A DNA stretch of 64,000 nt from Warburgia ugandensis (taxonomy: Eukaryota > Streptophyta > Magnoliopsida > Canellales > Canellaceae): contig CP141126.1 of NCBI GenBank assembly GCA_035236585.1, positions 71,551,779 to 71,615,778 on the forward strand. Reading direction: 5' to 3'. Below the pieces are notes generated by a model. The model was not told the origin of the DNA and searched no databases. It was given only the letters and a program-made list of their open reading frames with translations. Position numbers and translations under genes: made by a program. Shown here in pieces: positions 20,986 to 33,059 of this stretch. How positions within the stretch are numbered: position 1 is the first letter of the stretch; each line of letters starts with the position of its first letter.

Positions 20986-22957
20986 TGTTAAGTGTTTAAT
21001 TTTGGTCAAAATTCCCCTAATTTAGCGTTCAATTAGATCATCTAACCATTCAATTTTACAAAACTTAGCTTGATTTTGAATATAAATCCAATTGACCATC
21101 CAAACCTTAATTTGTCAAAATCAACGGTCAGATGATCATTAGAGTTCATTAGATGACTAATGTGCGGTTCAGATGATTCTATTTAGTCTTTTCTTTTGCA
21201 GATCAACCAAAGGACGCACGGATGGATATGAGTAAAAGATAATAGTGCAGATCATCTGAAAGGGCAATGGATGGACCAGATCACCCATGGAGATAGATGA
21301 AATAGAAATCATGAACAAAATGGAAAGAACATGTAAAGGGAAACTCTTTCCCCCACTTCTTTTTCCTTTTCTTCCTCTTTCCCTCCTTATTCTCTTTTTC
21401 TTTCCTTCATTCTCTCTTTCCTTTCCCACTCCTTTTCTTTCTTTTCTTTTTCCTTCCTTTTCTTTTCTTTCTTTTTCCTTCCTTTTCTCTTTTCTTTCCT
21501 TTTCCTTTTCCTTTTCCTCTTCCTTTTTCCCTTCCTTTTTCTCTTTTCTTTCTTTCCTTTTCCTTCTCCTCTTTATTTTTCCTTCTTTCCTTTTTCTTTT
21601 TCCCTTCCTCATTCTCACGTACCCAATTCTCTCTTCTCACCTTCTACTCTTCTCTTGGCCCATCTTCACGCACAAAAAACCCAGCCTCTTCTCATCTCTC
21701 TCAATTCGCCCTTCTCCTCCTCTTTCCCTCTTCTACTTCCCCTTCATCCTACCAGTCTTTGAACCAGCACTGCATCTTCCTCTTTCTCATTCTCTCTCCC
21801 TATGTTCTCCACCATCCCTCCATTCAATCCCCAGCGTCGTCTGTCCACTCCTCTCCACGACTAGTAATTCCCCACTGGCTACTCTTCAGCCCTGCATCCG
21901 CTGCACACCCAAATTTCTCTTGTTCTCCTCTGCTCCCATCAGCCCTCCGCCCTTCTTGTATTTGCAATTTCCAGGACTGTGTGACGTTCCTTTACCGCCT
22001 AGCATCTCTACGTACCCACCCCGCTACTCTCCTCAACGCTTCCAACCAGAGCACAGCCCAGGCGTCGACCTTGATCGGCCCAGGGGAGAAAACCCAAAAC
22101 GGCTTTTTCTCCCGCACCTCTTCCCTTCCATCTTCTCCTCCTCTTTTCTCCTCTTCTTCTCCTTCCTTCGGCTCCCCCTTCTTCATCGGGTTCCCTGGTT
22201 TTTCCTAAAAAACCAGATTTTAACAACATTCCAGTTTTGCCCCTCTCTCTTAAAATTCAATTCCATTTCTGTCCTTTTTCAGAAATTATATCTGTGTCCT
22301 GCTTTATCCCGGTTCTGTTTTATCCATCTTTTTCTTAGCCAGGAACTGTCTAATCTGAATCAGCTCAATTAAGGCCTAACCCATCAACGGTTTTGCCTTA
22401 ATCAAAACAAAATCCTCGATTTCTCCTTCGTTTCTTCTCTGATTTCAAATTAATTTTACAGGTTCATTATTAGGGCATCCCTAGACATAACCAATGCTTC
22501 TAATCTTAGATCTGAAATCCAGAAATCAATCTGAGCCGTCCAAATCTTGAAATCACAATTTAGCCTAGATCTTGACCATTTTGAAGAATCTGTCAAATCT
22601 AACCGGTGGATCACTAATCAAGAATGGGTTGAAGATATCTGTAAAGGAGGATCAGCTTTTAGAAGACCAGAAGTGAAGATTTTGATGAAAATTGATCTAG
22701 GGAAGTAGTTTTTTCTCATTATTTGATTTTGTTTGTTTTCTTTAAGAACTGGAAATTCTGTATTTTTGAGAAGTTTATTAGATCTGAACATTGATTCTCA
22801 TTTTAATAATTCCAATAATTGTGAGTTATTTATTTTTAATTTTAAATAATTAGATTTTATTGAAAACTCCATTTTAAATCAAGTCCTCGTGGGATCGACC
22901 CGTACTTGCATAAGCTACCTTTCAATAGCCCGTGCACTTGCGGTAAAACAATCAACA
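20986..22957 (+). repeat. 3' LTR of the Athila-like element (1972 bp)
   Basis: It matches the 5' LTR over its whole length with roughly 2-3 percent substitutions by eye and several small indels, mostly in the pyrimidine tract (21429-21610). It starts TGTTAAGTG and ends AATCAACA. A 361-codon CT-rich frame (21287-22372) is the counterpart of the one in the 5' LTR and differs in phase downstream, which argues against coding function. Confidence 0.92.
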
Positions 22958-22962
22958 CAAGT
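22958..22962. other. Target-site duplication CAAGT, right copy
   Basis: Matches 10482-10486 exactly and lies directly after the 3' LTR. Confidence 0.9.
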
Positions 22963-25189
22963 CACATAACTAATGTAATTTATATTAATTCTAAAATCAA
23001 CTCACTAAGTATCTTATTCTAAGGTTCCTCTTATACAATGGTGTATCTCTTGTGTCCTGCAAGGCCATGATATTTTTGGCATGTTCTCATCAACCTGCCA
23101 TACATAGGATGTTGGGAAGTACATGCTTAGTCGGCATGCATATCCCTTTTTCTTGTTAGAGTGCACTTGCAATAAGATTTTGTAGTAAATTCTTACCATG
23201 CAGTATGCGTGCACATCTTTTCTTCCTATTTGTATACAACAAAGGTTAGGAAGTACATTCTTGACTATTCCTACAATGGTTTTTATGGATACTTATAAAT
23301 ATTTAATCTAATATTTATGGGTATTTTGTTATCTAAATTATGAGAACTCTTTGTAGCATTAGAAATTATTGTTTGAAAATGACATGCTATTTGTACTGAT
23401 GATTAACTTAATTAGACAAAAAGATTAAACCCAATAAGATAATTTCATCCTTGACAATAAAAGTAATAGCTTGTTATTAGTCACCATTAATTATTCCATT
23501 ACATAGCAACACAAAGTTGGTTTAAAATGGGCATTAAACTTATGTATTGTTTTCCCCAAGTACCAAAACAAAACCAGTTCTAAGTATGCAAGGAATCTGA
23601 TTGTGGATCATAGTTAAAGAATAATATAATCATAAAAGGATCTTTAACATGGTAGAACTCCGAATGGGAAAACATCCATGGCCAAATCTTGCCAAAAGAT
23701 ATATACTATAAAGAAGAAAGTTATAAAGAGAAGGACTGAGTAGGAAGCCTTCTTAGTTCATGTAGTAGGACCTTCAAAACTTGTATTTCCATCTTCATCT
23801 TGTAATAGTGACAAGGCATGAGGAGGACCACTTCTTACTTCAAGTTATAGTCCCTGCAAAATTTCTTACTTCAAGTTATAGACCCTTCGAAACTCACAAT
23901 TTGAACTTCTTTCTTCTCTCCCACTCAAGTAATTATTACTGGAATTTCCTTTTACAACCTTCGTTGTAGCCAAATATGTGGTTTTGTTAGAAATGACTAT
24001 TTGGTCGGAGAATAACTACTTGTATGAAATTTGACACATATGTTCATTTATGTAGTTAGGCTATGTGTCCCATAATTACAATCATACATGGTAGCCAAAC
24101 ATGAAATGAACTAAAACTATTCAACTAATAAGTAAGAGTGATCATGTGGCAAAACACTGACCTAACAGTAATGATGTGACTAAGGACAATGTCATTATTT
24201 ATTTATGGAATTAATTCCAGATCACAAGTACTTGACAATTTGAAACAAGATGTCTCACCATTTCTAGGTTGATGGGATCTAGTAGAGAGTTGGAGTTCAC
24301 TATCACTTGTTTTTAGGTTTACGCAATGAGTTTTTAGTGCTTCTCTTTAGAAGTGCAATTTGAGAGTTCATAGGCTTGACCATGTTGAGAGTATACCATA
24401 TGATAAATGGTACACAATACTCAAACTTGTCAATGTAGTAGCTCCACATGTGCAGTTCAGTCATGCACACCAACATAGTAAAATGTTTTCTTGTAAAAGT
24501 CACAATTTGTTGTTTATTATGGAGGAGATCTTATCTAGTGGTCAATGTTTCTTTAGCTTCTTATACCTTTATCATGAACTTAGTTATTCTAAGTTCAATG
24601 TTTCATGTTGTATACATTCTTTCCTACAATAATATACCCAATTTTCTTCTTGGATCTTACTTTTGAAAATGCAATTTCCATATGGTTTTTCCTATGGTAT
24701 GATGAACATGTGCAATCATCTTTCATATATTGTAATCTATGTGTGGCAGAAGGAATGAAAGAAACTAATGTTGCTATACCTTGGTGATAGAATCAACCAC
24801 AAGATGCCGTGTTGTTTTTCTTTGCTAACAAATAAGATCTTCCAAATGTAATAAATGAAGTAGAAATTACTGATAAGCTTGGTCTTCACTCCCTCATCCA
24901 ATGCCATAGTTAAAGTTCCCTTTCTACTTACAGTATCTTTGTGAGATCTATAGTCCTTGTTCTTCCCGAAAGATTGAATTATTTTTGTCACTTCCATTTA
25001 TTGTTGAGTGCTCAATTTTACATCAAAAGACCCCAAATTTTGTATTATTGTAGTGCATTATATTGATCATTTTACACTCATATGATGAATTTGTACTAAA
25101 CTGATTAAATTTCATCTAACCATAATTTGGTATATTTTCATCATTAGATCACCATCCAAAGGTAAATATGTTTAAAACCATTGGTAAAA
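22963..25189. other. AT-rich spacer, nothing recognised
   Basis: This is the right flank of the Athila-like insertion. Only short frames occur (up to 90 codons at 24360-24632), without recognisable domains. No LTR ends, primer sites or repeats shared with the rest of the window were seen. Confidence 0.5.
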
Positions 25190-28100
25190 TATTACTAAGT
25201 AGGAATTTTCTACGTTTCGTAGGTTGTATGTTAAGATCAAAGTGGAGAGATCAAGCTAATCAACAATTTATGTTGCTAATCAGGATTAAATATGAATGGA
25301 AAAATTAGATCAATCTAATTTTGATCAACCAAATCAATTGAAGAAGTAGATGCCCAAGTTTTCAAGAATCATTCCATGTACTTGACCACCAATTCCATGC
25401 ACTTCACCACCAATCCCATGCAAGCCTAAATCACTTACATTATGGTGTGAAAGTGTAAGATCATACATGAGTTCCACTGACTCATTCTTTCTTATGCAAA
25501 TCAAGGGCCCACAATATAGAATGTAAGAATGTATAACATTTGGATGATAAGGGAGTGCATGGAATATCATGTGATAATGAGGGATTTCTCTTGATGGTTT
25601 CCTAAAGTGAAGATCAAGTAAAAAACAAGTAATTGAAAATGGATGGAGGGATAAAGAGTGGAGATCTTAAAGATGGTAGTTCTATGTTATAGTCATGCAT
25701 CACAAGGAGTGCTGCTATCAAGAATCAAGCTAATTGCTTGAATTTTTGCAAAAAAGAGCGAGTTACCAATGCTATGGAGAGAAAGCTCCCAGAACCATTC
25801 TACTTTCATCAATGGATGGTGTGATTGTAGGAGAGCGTTAATGGTAGGTGAATGGGGGGCTTCAGGAGATAGGCAATAGCTGCTAATAGTAACCACTACT
25901 CACTCTTTATAAGAAGTAGCTTGGACATCCAAAGGAGTGTGGAGAAAGGAAAAAGAAGAAAGATAGTAAAAAGAAAGGAGAGCAATGTGTGGAACAATTG
26001 AAGGGACGAGTAAAATCCAACTCCATAGTTCAATCCATTAGGTATTAGTACATTGTTCCTATTGGTTCTTATAGTTTTGTAATGAATTTCCCTCTACAAT
26101 TTCTTAGAGTTAGGTGAATATAATTGCTTTTGAATTTTGTCTCTTTGTTATCTTGTTTTGTAGCTACATTCATAGTAGATTGTGCAGTACTTACTGGTAC
26201 ATCTCTTTTACTTGCTACTACTATCATCACAAATTTTAAATGGTAAGTAAGATGTTAAATACAAAATATGATAGAGGGGAAGCTAGAAACAAGTTTTTTA
26301 GTATTCCCCTAAATGATTTACAATGGAGGAGAGCAAGAAAGCAGGGTGAAATCCATGTTTTCCACCCCTTTTCAAATGCTGCTACGCTTATAGGTGTGTA
26401 GTAACAGAGCCTGGGATTTCTCCCTTATGTGACTTCAACTTGGTCCTGATCCATTATCTAAAGCATTAATAATGCTTCCATATCTCTTGGGAAGAATTTG
26501 GGTTAAGCTTTCCTGAGTAGAAGCTATTGTAAAGCAAAAAACCTCATCTCTATCTCCTCTTTCTACTGTTACTGTAGTAGAAAACAGAATGTTGAATTTC
26601 CCTTCTTTCATTCTTGTTTTTGTTTCTATTTTTAATGATCTAATCCATTTTGGATATTCTCCTAAGTCCTAGCAAGAATTCATATGGTTTTCTCACAATT
26701 TGGTAGAGCTTTGGGTGAGACTTTTTAAAGAATATAGTAACAGGTACTGTCACTATTCATGATAAACCTATCATATTCTATGTCAAATATCTCCATCTTT
26801 GTTGGTATTCTACAAAATATAACCATAGCTATGGATTCATTGACATCTAGTTTGGTTAGGTAAGAAATTTCACTAAAAAATTCAATCTAAAAGTTGGAGA
26901 AATTAATAGAGCAAGTGACCAACTTCATCACTCACTTATTGGTGTATAGTCACAGTGATAGTTATTGTGCATGATGAACCTATAATCTTTCTAATCGAAT
27001 ACCTCCATATCTGTAGGTTTTCTCCAAAATATAACCATACAATTGAATTATTTGATATCCAATTGTGCTAAATACATAAGTGGACAGAAAAATTTGATCT
27101 CTAAGGTAGTGAAAACATTGGCCAAAGTGCCCCTATTTATCACGCACTCAATGGAAATTTCCTACAATTTTTTATTGCTATGGTCACTCGTACATAACTT
27201 TGTACCTTTACATATTATTAAATTATCATCATATTTTAGTGTGCAATATCACTAAAGTTATACATGCACAGGTTTCTCTTTGATTTCTATTTGGAATTGA
27301 GTGAAATTTGAGATGGTTGTTCTTGGATACATTTGACACACGATGAGAGAAGGAAATGTTGAATAAGACTTTTAGAACTTAGAAATATTTAATATTATTT
27401 TTTTCTTTTTTTCTTTATTACTCTTTTAGTTGTAATTTTTTCTCTTTCTTAATCATTGTAACAATCAAGCAAGTGAAAAAATAGTGAAAATTATATACTA
27501 TTTAGCACAGTTTTTATGATAGTTATTTTCTTTAGTTGTAGATTAATTTAATTAATTTAAGTTTTTATCTTTAACATAGAGTTAATTATTGTGAAATAAA
27601 AAATTATGTTAGGCTAGTTTATTTTTGCTTAGGATTAGAGTAATCATAGCATAAGATTAGGGAATGCCACTCATTCATCTCTAATATCTTAAATGTCATA
27701 AAAAGTTTAATTTGAAAATTGTCTCAATTTAGAAAAGATAGAATTGCCTTTAGTTATAATTCTTAGATTCAATGTCATTACCTTTAATAATGAATATGTA
27801 GAATTAGTCAATTCATTATAGTTAGGTTTTATTTTGAATATTTAGGATTTGTTAACCTATCTAATTTTTGACGATCAATAATTTTTAAGTTAAATTTTCA
27901 AAGAACCCACATTTCAAGAAAATGATCATAGTTTTGATTTACTTCATGAGTTATAAAGAGGAATAACTAGTTATGGACCTTAATGCTAGTCTAGTGATCA
28001 CCATTCCTAGCTTTCAATCAAAGTTAATTCTCTTTGAGTAAATCTCATCCATTTGATCATGTTATCACCTCATCTTGTAATCTTTTTAGTCTGAATCACT

Positions 28101-28220
28101 TAGGATCATGATAGTAGAATAATTTGGTGCTTTAAATTCACACTATATTCTCCCTATGGATTTGACCATGCAACACTACAATTGATTAATTGTGCACTTG
28201 TTAGAAAACTCTCAATAGGT
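25190..28220 (+). repeat. Decayed long LTR, family P copy 1 (about 3 kb)
   Basis: Three blocks align by eye with other places in the window: 25203-25472 with 36248-36500, 25566-26030 with 52060-52505, and about 26030-28220 with 55370-58950 (interrupted there). It ends with an LTR-type block (TGGATTTGACC, then TTGTGCACTTG) followed by AAAACTCTCAA. A primer-site-like TTTTTGGAGCCA comes next. One such copy directly follows an Athila-like 3' region (at 36240), which supports it being that element's LTR. The start is approximate. Confidence 0.65.
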
Positions 28221-28232
28221 TTTTGGAGCCAT
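28221..28232 (+). other. Possible decayed primer binding site after LTR P
   Basis: TTTTGGAGCCAT follows the LTR end at the spacing expected for a primer site. It resembles the tRNA-Asp-type TTTGGCGCCGTT with several changes. Too short and changed to be certain. Confidence 0.35.
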
Positions 28233-28235
28233 TTG

Positions 28236-28560
28236 ATGTGTGTACAAATTTACATAAAAAGTCTCCAATTACTCGTCCATGTGTTATAAAATACATTGTT
28301 ATTTCTAGCGTGTTTTTTTTTTAAATTTTTGTATCACATACATTTCTGACCTAATAAATTCAAAATTTTGATGTTTTGTAGGTTTAGAGGCTAATCCAGA
28401 GTAAGTGAGTGAATGATCATAATTTTCATAATTTCATTAGGTTTTTTTACTTTTATAAGAAGTGAGAGGATGATCCAATGGCTTACATTGCACTTTGCAG
28501 ATTTTTTTTATTTTTATGGGTCAAGTTACGTGGTTAGCTGTAGTGTTTTGGGGTTGGAGC
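28236..28560 (+). repeat. Truncated start of a family Y LTR
   Basis: The stretch beginning ACAAATTTACATAAAAAGTC aligns with the first 320 bp of the Y LTR at 52515, including the landmark GATGTTTTGTAGGT and the segment around AGGATGATCCAATGGC. Similarity ends near 28560. It lies right next to the presumed end of LTR P copy 1. Confidence 0.5.
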
Positions 28561-28869
28561 CCTAGTAAGAAACTAGAAGATAGCAAAGGTGATTAAAATG
28601 ATCCATGCAAAAAATCATACATTTCTACCACTTTGCATTAGAATTGGAGCCTTTCATGAGGTTTCCTAGTCTAAATAAGAAACCTAATGAGACAACTTGG
28701 GCTTTTAGAAACACTTTTACATGTTTATTTTCAAAAGGTGCCTAATTTGGAAAAATTTTAAATTTCAAACAACAAAAATATTTTGTTTGAAATTCATTTT
28801 GAAAAACTTGAATGTCACTTTCACTATATTACATATATACATATTTTGTTTATAACATATATTTTTACC
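28561..28869. other. Short spacer, nothing recognised
   Basis: AT-rich sequence without frames or motifs. It may be diverged LTR Y or the unrecognised start of the X LTR. Confidence 0.4.
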
Positions 28870-29937
28870 TAATTAATCAATAGAAACTCATTTATTGAAA
28901 ACAAGATCCATGCAATGGTTCACATACACAGGCCTTTAAATTTATTACATCAAATATCCAAAGTACACAAATCCAAATTAAATACAAGACTTTCCATAAG
29001 ACTATATACCCTTGATCAGTAGTATGGTTGTTTATTCTTCTGCAGTATCCATCCACTCCTATCTATCTGTATCTGAGATAATGTAAACATTCAAACATTT
29101 ACGATATCTTAGCAAACCATGCTTGGTAGGGGATTTAAGAAGTATAAAAGAGAATTAATAATTCAATAATTATTTCATAATTCCAATATTCATATCCATC
29201 ATATTCCATATGAATCAAGTAATTCAATTTCCATGAACCATACTTTATAAAGTAACTATCATGCAATTCCCCATGTAAATTCTTTTATGAATATCTATTC
29301 TCCAATAATTTATAATCGTATCATATATATGTAAATGATTAAAACTGTGAAAAATAGTTAATATATTCAATTACAATATCACCATATCCATACCTAGATT
29401 ATACTGGGTTCAATATCCATGCCTCTCATTTACAGGGTCCATAATCATTCATACCCTTAACTGGGGTAAATAATCATATAGCCTCTGCTGGGAAATATAC
29501 CTTCATGGGAAATATCGGGCATCTTATCATGCCATATCATAAGGCATCTCATTATACCATACATCATAATGCAAAATATATAAAGCACTACTATGCTACA
29601 GTGCACTTGCATAACTGCCAAAGTAATCCACCGATGCCAAGTGTGGAAATATAGAATATCCATGTCCATATAGGTGGACTGTGGCTATCACAGTGGCAAC
29701 CTTCCCATACTTTCCCCACCTGACATTTTTCCCTCTTTGGGCATGATATCCATATCATCATTAGTTTTGAAGAGTAGGTGGCCAAACCCTACAACTCTCC
29801 TAGCATAGTGTCCCTAGGCCTATGCTTGTTGAAAACAAAATCCACAGGCTTCCATGCTCAGATGGAAAATAATAATAATACTAGCAGAAGATTTGTTTGT
29901 CCATAAAGAAAATCTATAATAACATCATAATCCTTAT

Positions 29938-30205
29938 TAATTTGGTATTTCATATACCGAGATTTAATTTTACCAGCTACGTTCAAGGATTAACATTTAA
30001 TGTAAATGTTACCCATATCCATTAAATTAGTTTTCACATTTAAGTTTAGGGATAATCATTTAATGTAAATGATGCCCATTTCTAATAATTTGGTATTCAT
30101 ATACCAAGGATGTAATTTCATATTTATGTTTAGGGATAATCATTTAATGTAAATGTTCCCATTTTTATTAATTTGGTATTCATATACCAAGGATGTAATT
30201 TTTTG
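29938..30205. repeat. Tandem repeats of about 83 bp inside LTR X
   Basis: Units with TAATTTGGTATTCATATACC and GGATAATCATTTAATGTAAA begin at 29938, 30086 and 30169. The last two are 83 bp apart and nearly identical. The first interval is 148 bp and contains a partial extra unit. The array was not seen in X copy B. Confidence 0.75.
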
Positions 30206-31139
30206 ACCTAATTAGATAATGTCATTCCACCACATACTTTTCAAATAATGATTACGTAATTCTAACTAATAAGATCATTTATATCATTCTAAGTAAATCA
30301 CTAGACAATTAATAATTAAATCCTACCAATATTTCAATTCTATAATTTCATAACTTTAAATAAGATCATGTTTACCACATAGATCTTGTAATTTAAAGAA
30401 ATGTATTCTTAAGGTTCCACGATCCTCGAATGTAATAATCCCCAATAATCCATAATCTTGATAAAAGTAGAAATCTATCAATTCATACATACTTTCATTA
30501 TCTATCATAATTATCGACGATCTTATATTTTCCTTTCTATCTTCTTTCAGGATTTGTCTCATCATTTAATTTTAGTCCCTTGAATAATATGTAAGGGTCT
30601 AGTTTTCCTTGTATTCTTTCATCTTAACTAATCTATCTCTTTTAGATAGTTTTTCTTATAATAACTATTGATCTATAAATCTAATAGTTAAACTAACTTC
30701 TAATATATCAAATCTATGTTTTTGAACTATTTTCTAATTCTAATTCTTCATATACATCCTATTGATTTTTGATATTTCTAAGTTGATGATCAAATTCAAT
30801 AGTTTAGATCTTATATCTTCTTGTTTCTATTGATCTAATTTTGATCTCAGATTTACTTTCAAGGTTTGATAAATTAATCTTAGATCTCCCTTTAATCATC
30901 ATTGATTATCATGATCATCCATTTGATCTTTCCTAGATGTGGATCTCTTTCCTCGAACATTTTGATCAAGGGTTTTGATCATCTAACTCTTTGATCTATA
31001 ACTTATTTCAAGGTTTCAATATTAAATTTCTAAAATTATCTTTTACCATCCGTAACCATCAATATCTCAAAATTGATCTTGTTTGATCATAATCATCTTA
31101 TTCAAAGGTTTGTTTGATTTAACAGACCCTAACCTTTGA

Positions 31140-31540
31140 TTGTAATTTATGCTCTTATTATTAATGCACAATTAGTCAGTGTTTTACTGATTGAGAATTG
31201 ACTAATTCTTACCAATTAGAGTCTGCTCTAAAAATAGTTAATACAATCCTCATGTAAGGAGATGTTTAGACCTCAATAGACGTTAACAGAAGGCAAGGAA
31301 AAATCACTTGGATCTTGTACACCCTCTATAACCACGATTTTTAGAATCCACTGGAGTGGTAATAGATCTTATCTTTTACAAGGGTCCTATGAGCACTTTT
31401 TCCCTATGTCCCTTTTCTACTAGATTTGAAACTTATATCCATGAACTTTGATCATGATATTCATGGTTGTTAATTATTCTCCTATGATATGAATTCCATT
31501 TCTTATCTTGTACTAATTACTGTAGCCCTCACTAGTATTA
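31140..31540 (-). repeat. Inverted segment homologous to the Athila-like leader
   Basis: Read on the minus strand, this part of LTR X aligns with 13127-13535 of the Athila-like leader. Shared words include GAGGTCTAAAC, CTCCTTACA, TAGGACCCT and TAATTGGTAAG, in the same order and spacing. Similarity is perhaps 60-70 percent by eye. The same segment is present in X copy B (42190-42430, continuing after the nested LTR at 45064). Confidence 0.6.
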
Positions 31541-33059
31541 ATTTCATGTCATCATTATGTTGTAAATGTAAATCTAGGTTTAGATTAATCATATATCTGT
31601 GTTCTTGATAAATTGCTAAGTAAATTTCTCATTCTTACTTAACATGTAAATCTAACCATTGATTTAATCTAATAACAAGATCTACAATTAAATCAATGTA
31701 AGTAAAGTAAAATTGTAACAATTTCAATAAGAATAAAGTATATCTAAGTTTTCAATAATGATCCAACGATTAGATCTAATTTTCATTCTTTAGATCTAGG
31801 GTTTTCATCACATTAAAGATTTAGATATTAATTTCTCACATTTTTGTGATATCTGACCCTTAAATTCATGTTATCTCATCAATATACCATCAATACATTC
31901 AATCCCAATGGTTTGATCATCTTTAATCTAAGTAATCAAATAGATTAGTAATGATTTTGGCTATTGATCAAAATACAAAGCATATAAATCCTAAGCTTTA
32001 TGAGTTCAGCAGATTCTAATATTCAAGAGGAATTCAAAGGTTCTTTCCAATCTTAATTTGGAGTTAAATTGAGTTCTGAATTGAATTTTTAAGTTTTCAG
32101 ATCATTTCAACAATCCTAATTTGATCTAGAACGGAGGACGTGAGAAAATGAAGGAGGCACACATCACCATCACCAGGAAGCAGAGCACGTCATTTTCCTC
32201 CACAACCACTCTGCACGTGGGGATGCGCCATAAGGTGTGTATCTGTCAGTGTCACGCTAGTGGGTTTTGGGAACAGACCACCAGAGTTTTGTTGAGATGG
32301 TCTAGATTAGACTGTCAGATTTACCATCTCTAGATATTTATCAAAACTCTTTAGAAATTTGACTATGATCACTGATCTACAGGATTTGATGTGTTTTGAA
32401 TCGAACTAAGGATTTAGATTTTTATTTTGGTGCCATTTTGATGGGGTTCTTCACCTATTTCGTCGAATCAGTTTTTCAATGAATCCATCCCAAAAAACTA
32501 ATTCAACTAGGTATTTTTAGGTGGAAAGCATAAAGAAGGGATGGGGAAGAGAGAGACCTACCTGGATTGACCAGAGAGGAGAAGATTGGAGGAGAAATTA
32601 AGCTCTTTCGGTGGGTACAACATCCTTCTATGCTCACTAGATTTCTAATGTCGGTGACTGTTGTCAGAGGGGAAAAACTTGAGAATTGATTGGAAAAAAT
32701 AGTGGGAGAGAGAGATGGGCTTACCTGGAAATGCCCGGAGAAGAAAAAATGGTAGAGGGAGTTCCAGTTTTTGGTTTGTGCGCTCTGGCGTGTTGGACTG
32801 GCGGTTGGGGAAATCCTTGTTTGGATATGTAGTGTCAGAGTTGATGAAGAGAAGGGAAAGAGGGAAAAAGTGGGGAAAAGGAAAAGGGGATGTGAAAGAG
32901 GGATTTTTGGGCCATTACCCGTGTCGAAAATAGAGTATAGGGAACAGAGGTTGCCAGAAAGGGGAAAACAAACGAGGGTTTGTCGAGCTAGATCTTTGCA
33001 CTTGATTAGTTCATTTCTTACTTGATAGGCTTTAAGAGAATCATTTTCACTTTACATTC

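Larger units (their letters stand above)
10487..22957 (+). mobile_element. Complete Athila-like Ty3/gypsy LTR retrotransposon, 12.5 kb
   Basis: The element has two LTRs of about 2.0 kb with TG/CA ends, a 5-bp target duplication, a tRNA-Asp primer site, gag, protease, RT-RNase H-integrase in the gypsy order, a long 3' non-coding region with an internal polypurine motif, and a terminal polypurine tract. The pol sequence lacks a chromodomain and has the Athila/Tat signatures [11 protein letters not shown] and [10 protein letters not shown]. No env-like frame exists between pol and the 3' LTR, unlike many Athila members. The LTRs differ by roughly 2-3 percent by eye plus small indels, so insertion was recent. 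Gag and protease are broken while pol is open, so the copy is probably non-autonomous. Confidence 0.92.
28870..33030 (+). repeat. Long LTR, family X copy A (about 4.2 kb, truncated right end)
   Basis: It aligns by eye with 41069-47939 after removal of the nested insertion there. Landmarks are the block around 29520-29850 (GTGGCCAAACCCT and CTAGCATAGTGTCCCTAG), TTTAGACCTCAATAGACG at about 31270, and the GATC-rich part at 30780-32000. Copy B ends in GGGGTGTTACA; copy A is cut off at about 33030, where a pol fragment begins. The CAGCATAGTG block is also found in the solo LTR at 38024-40788, so the two families are related. No internal coding region remains, so the superfamily is inferred to be Ty3/gypsy. 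Confidence 0.6.

Noticed and set aside
21287-22372. 361-codon open frame
   Set aside because: The 3' LTR counterpart of the frame above; same low-complexity cause.
29520-29850. Possible conserved gene fragment shared with 41090-41430
   Set aside because: The similarity is part of the two LTR X copies. Both contain stops in every frame.
32148-33025. Short frames of 61-84 codons before the dead pol fragment
   Set aside because: Inside LTR X. No domain, and not preserved in copy B.
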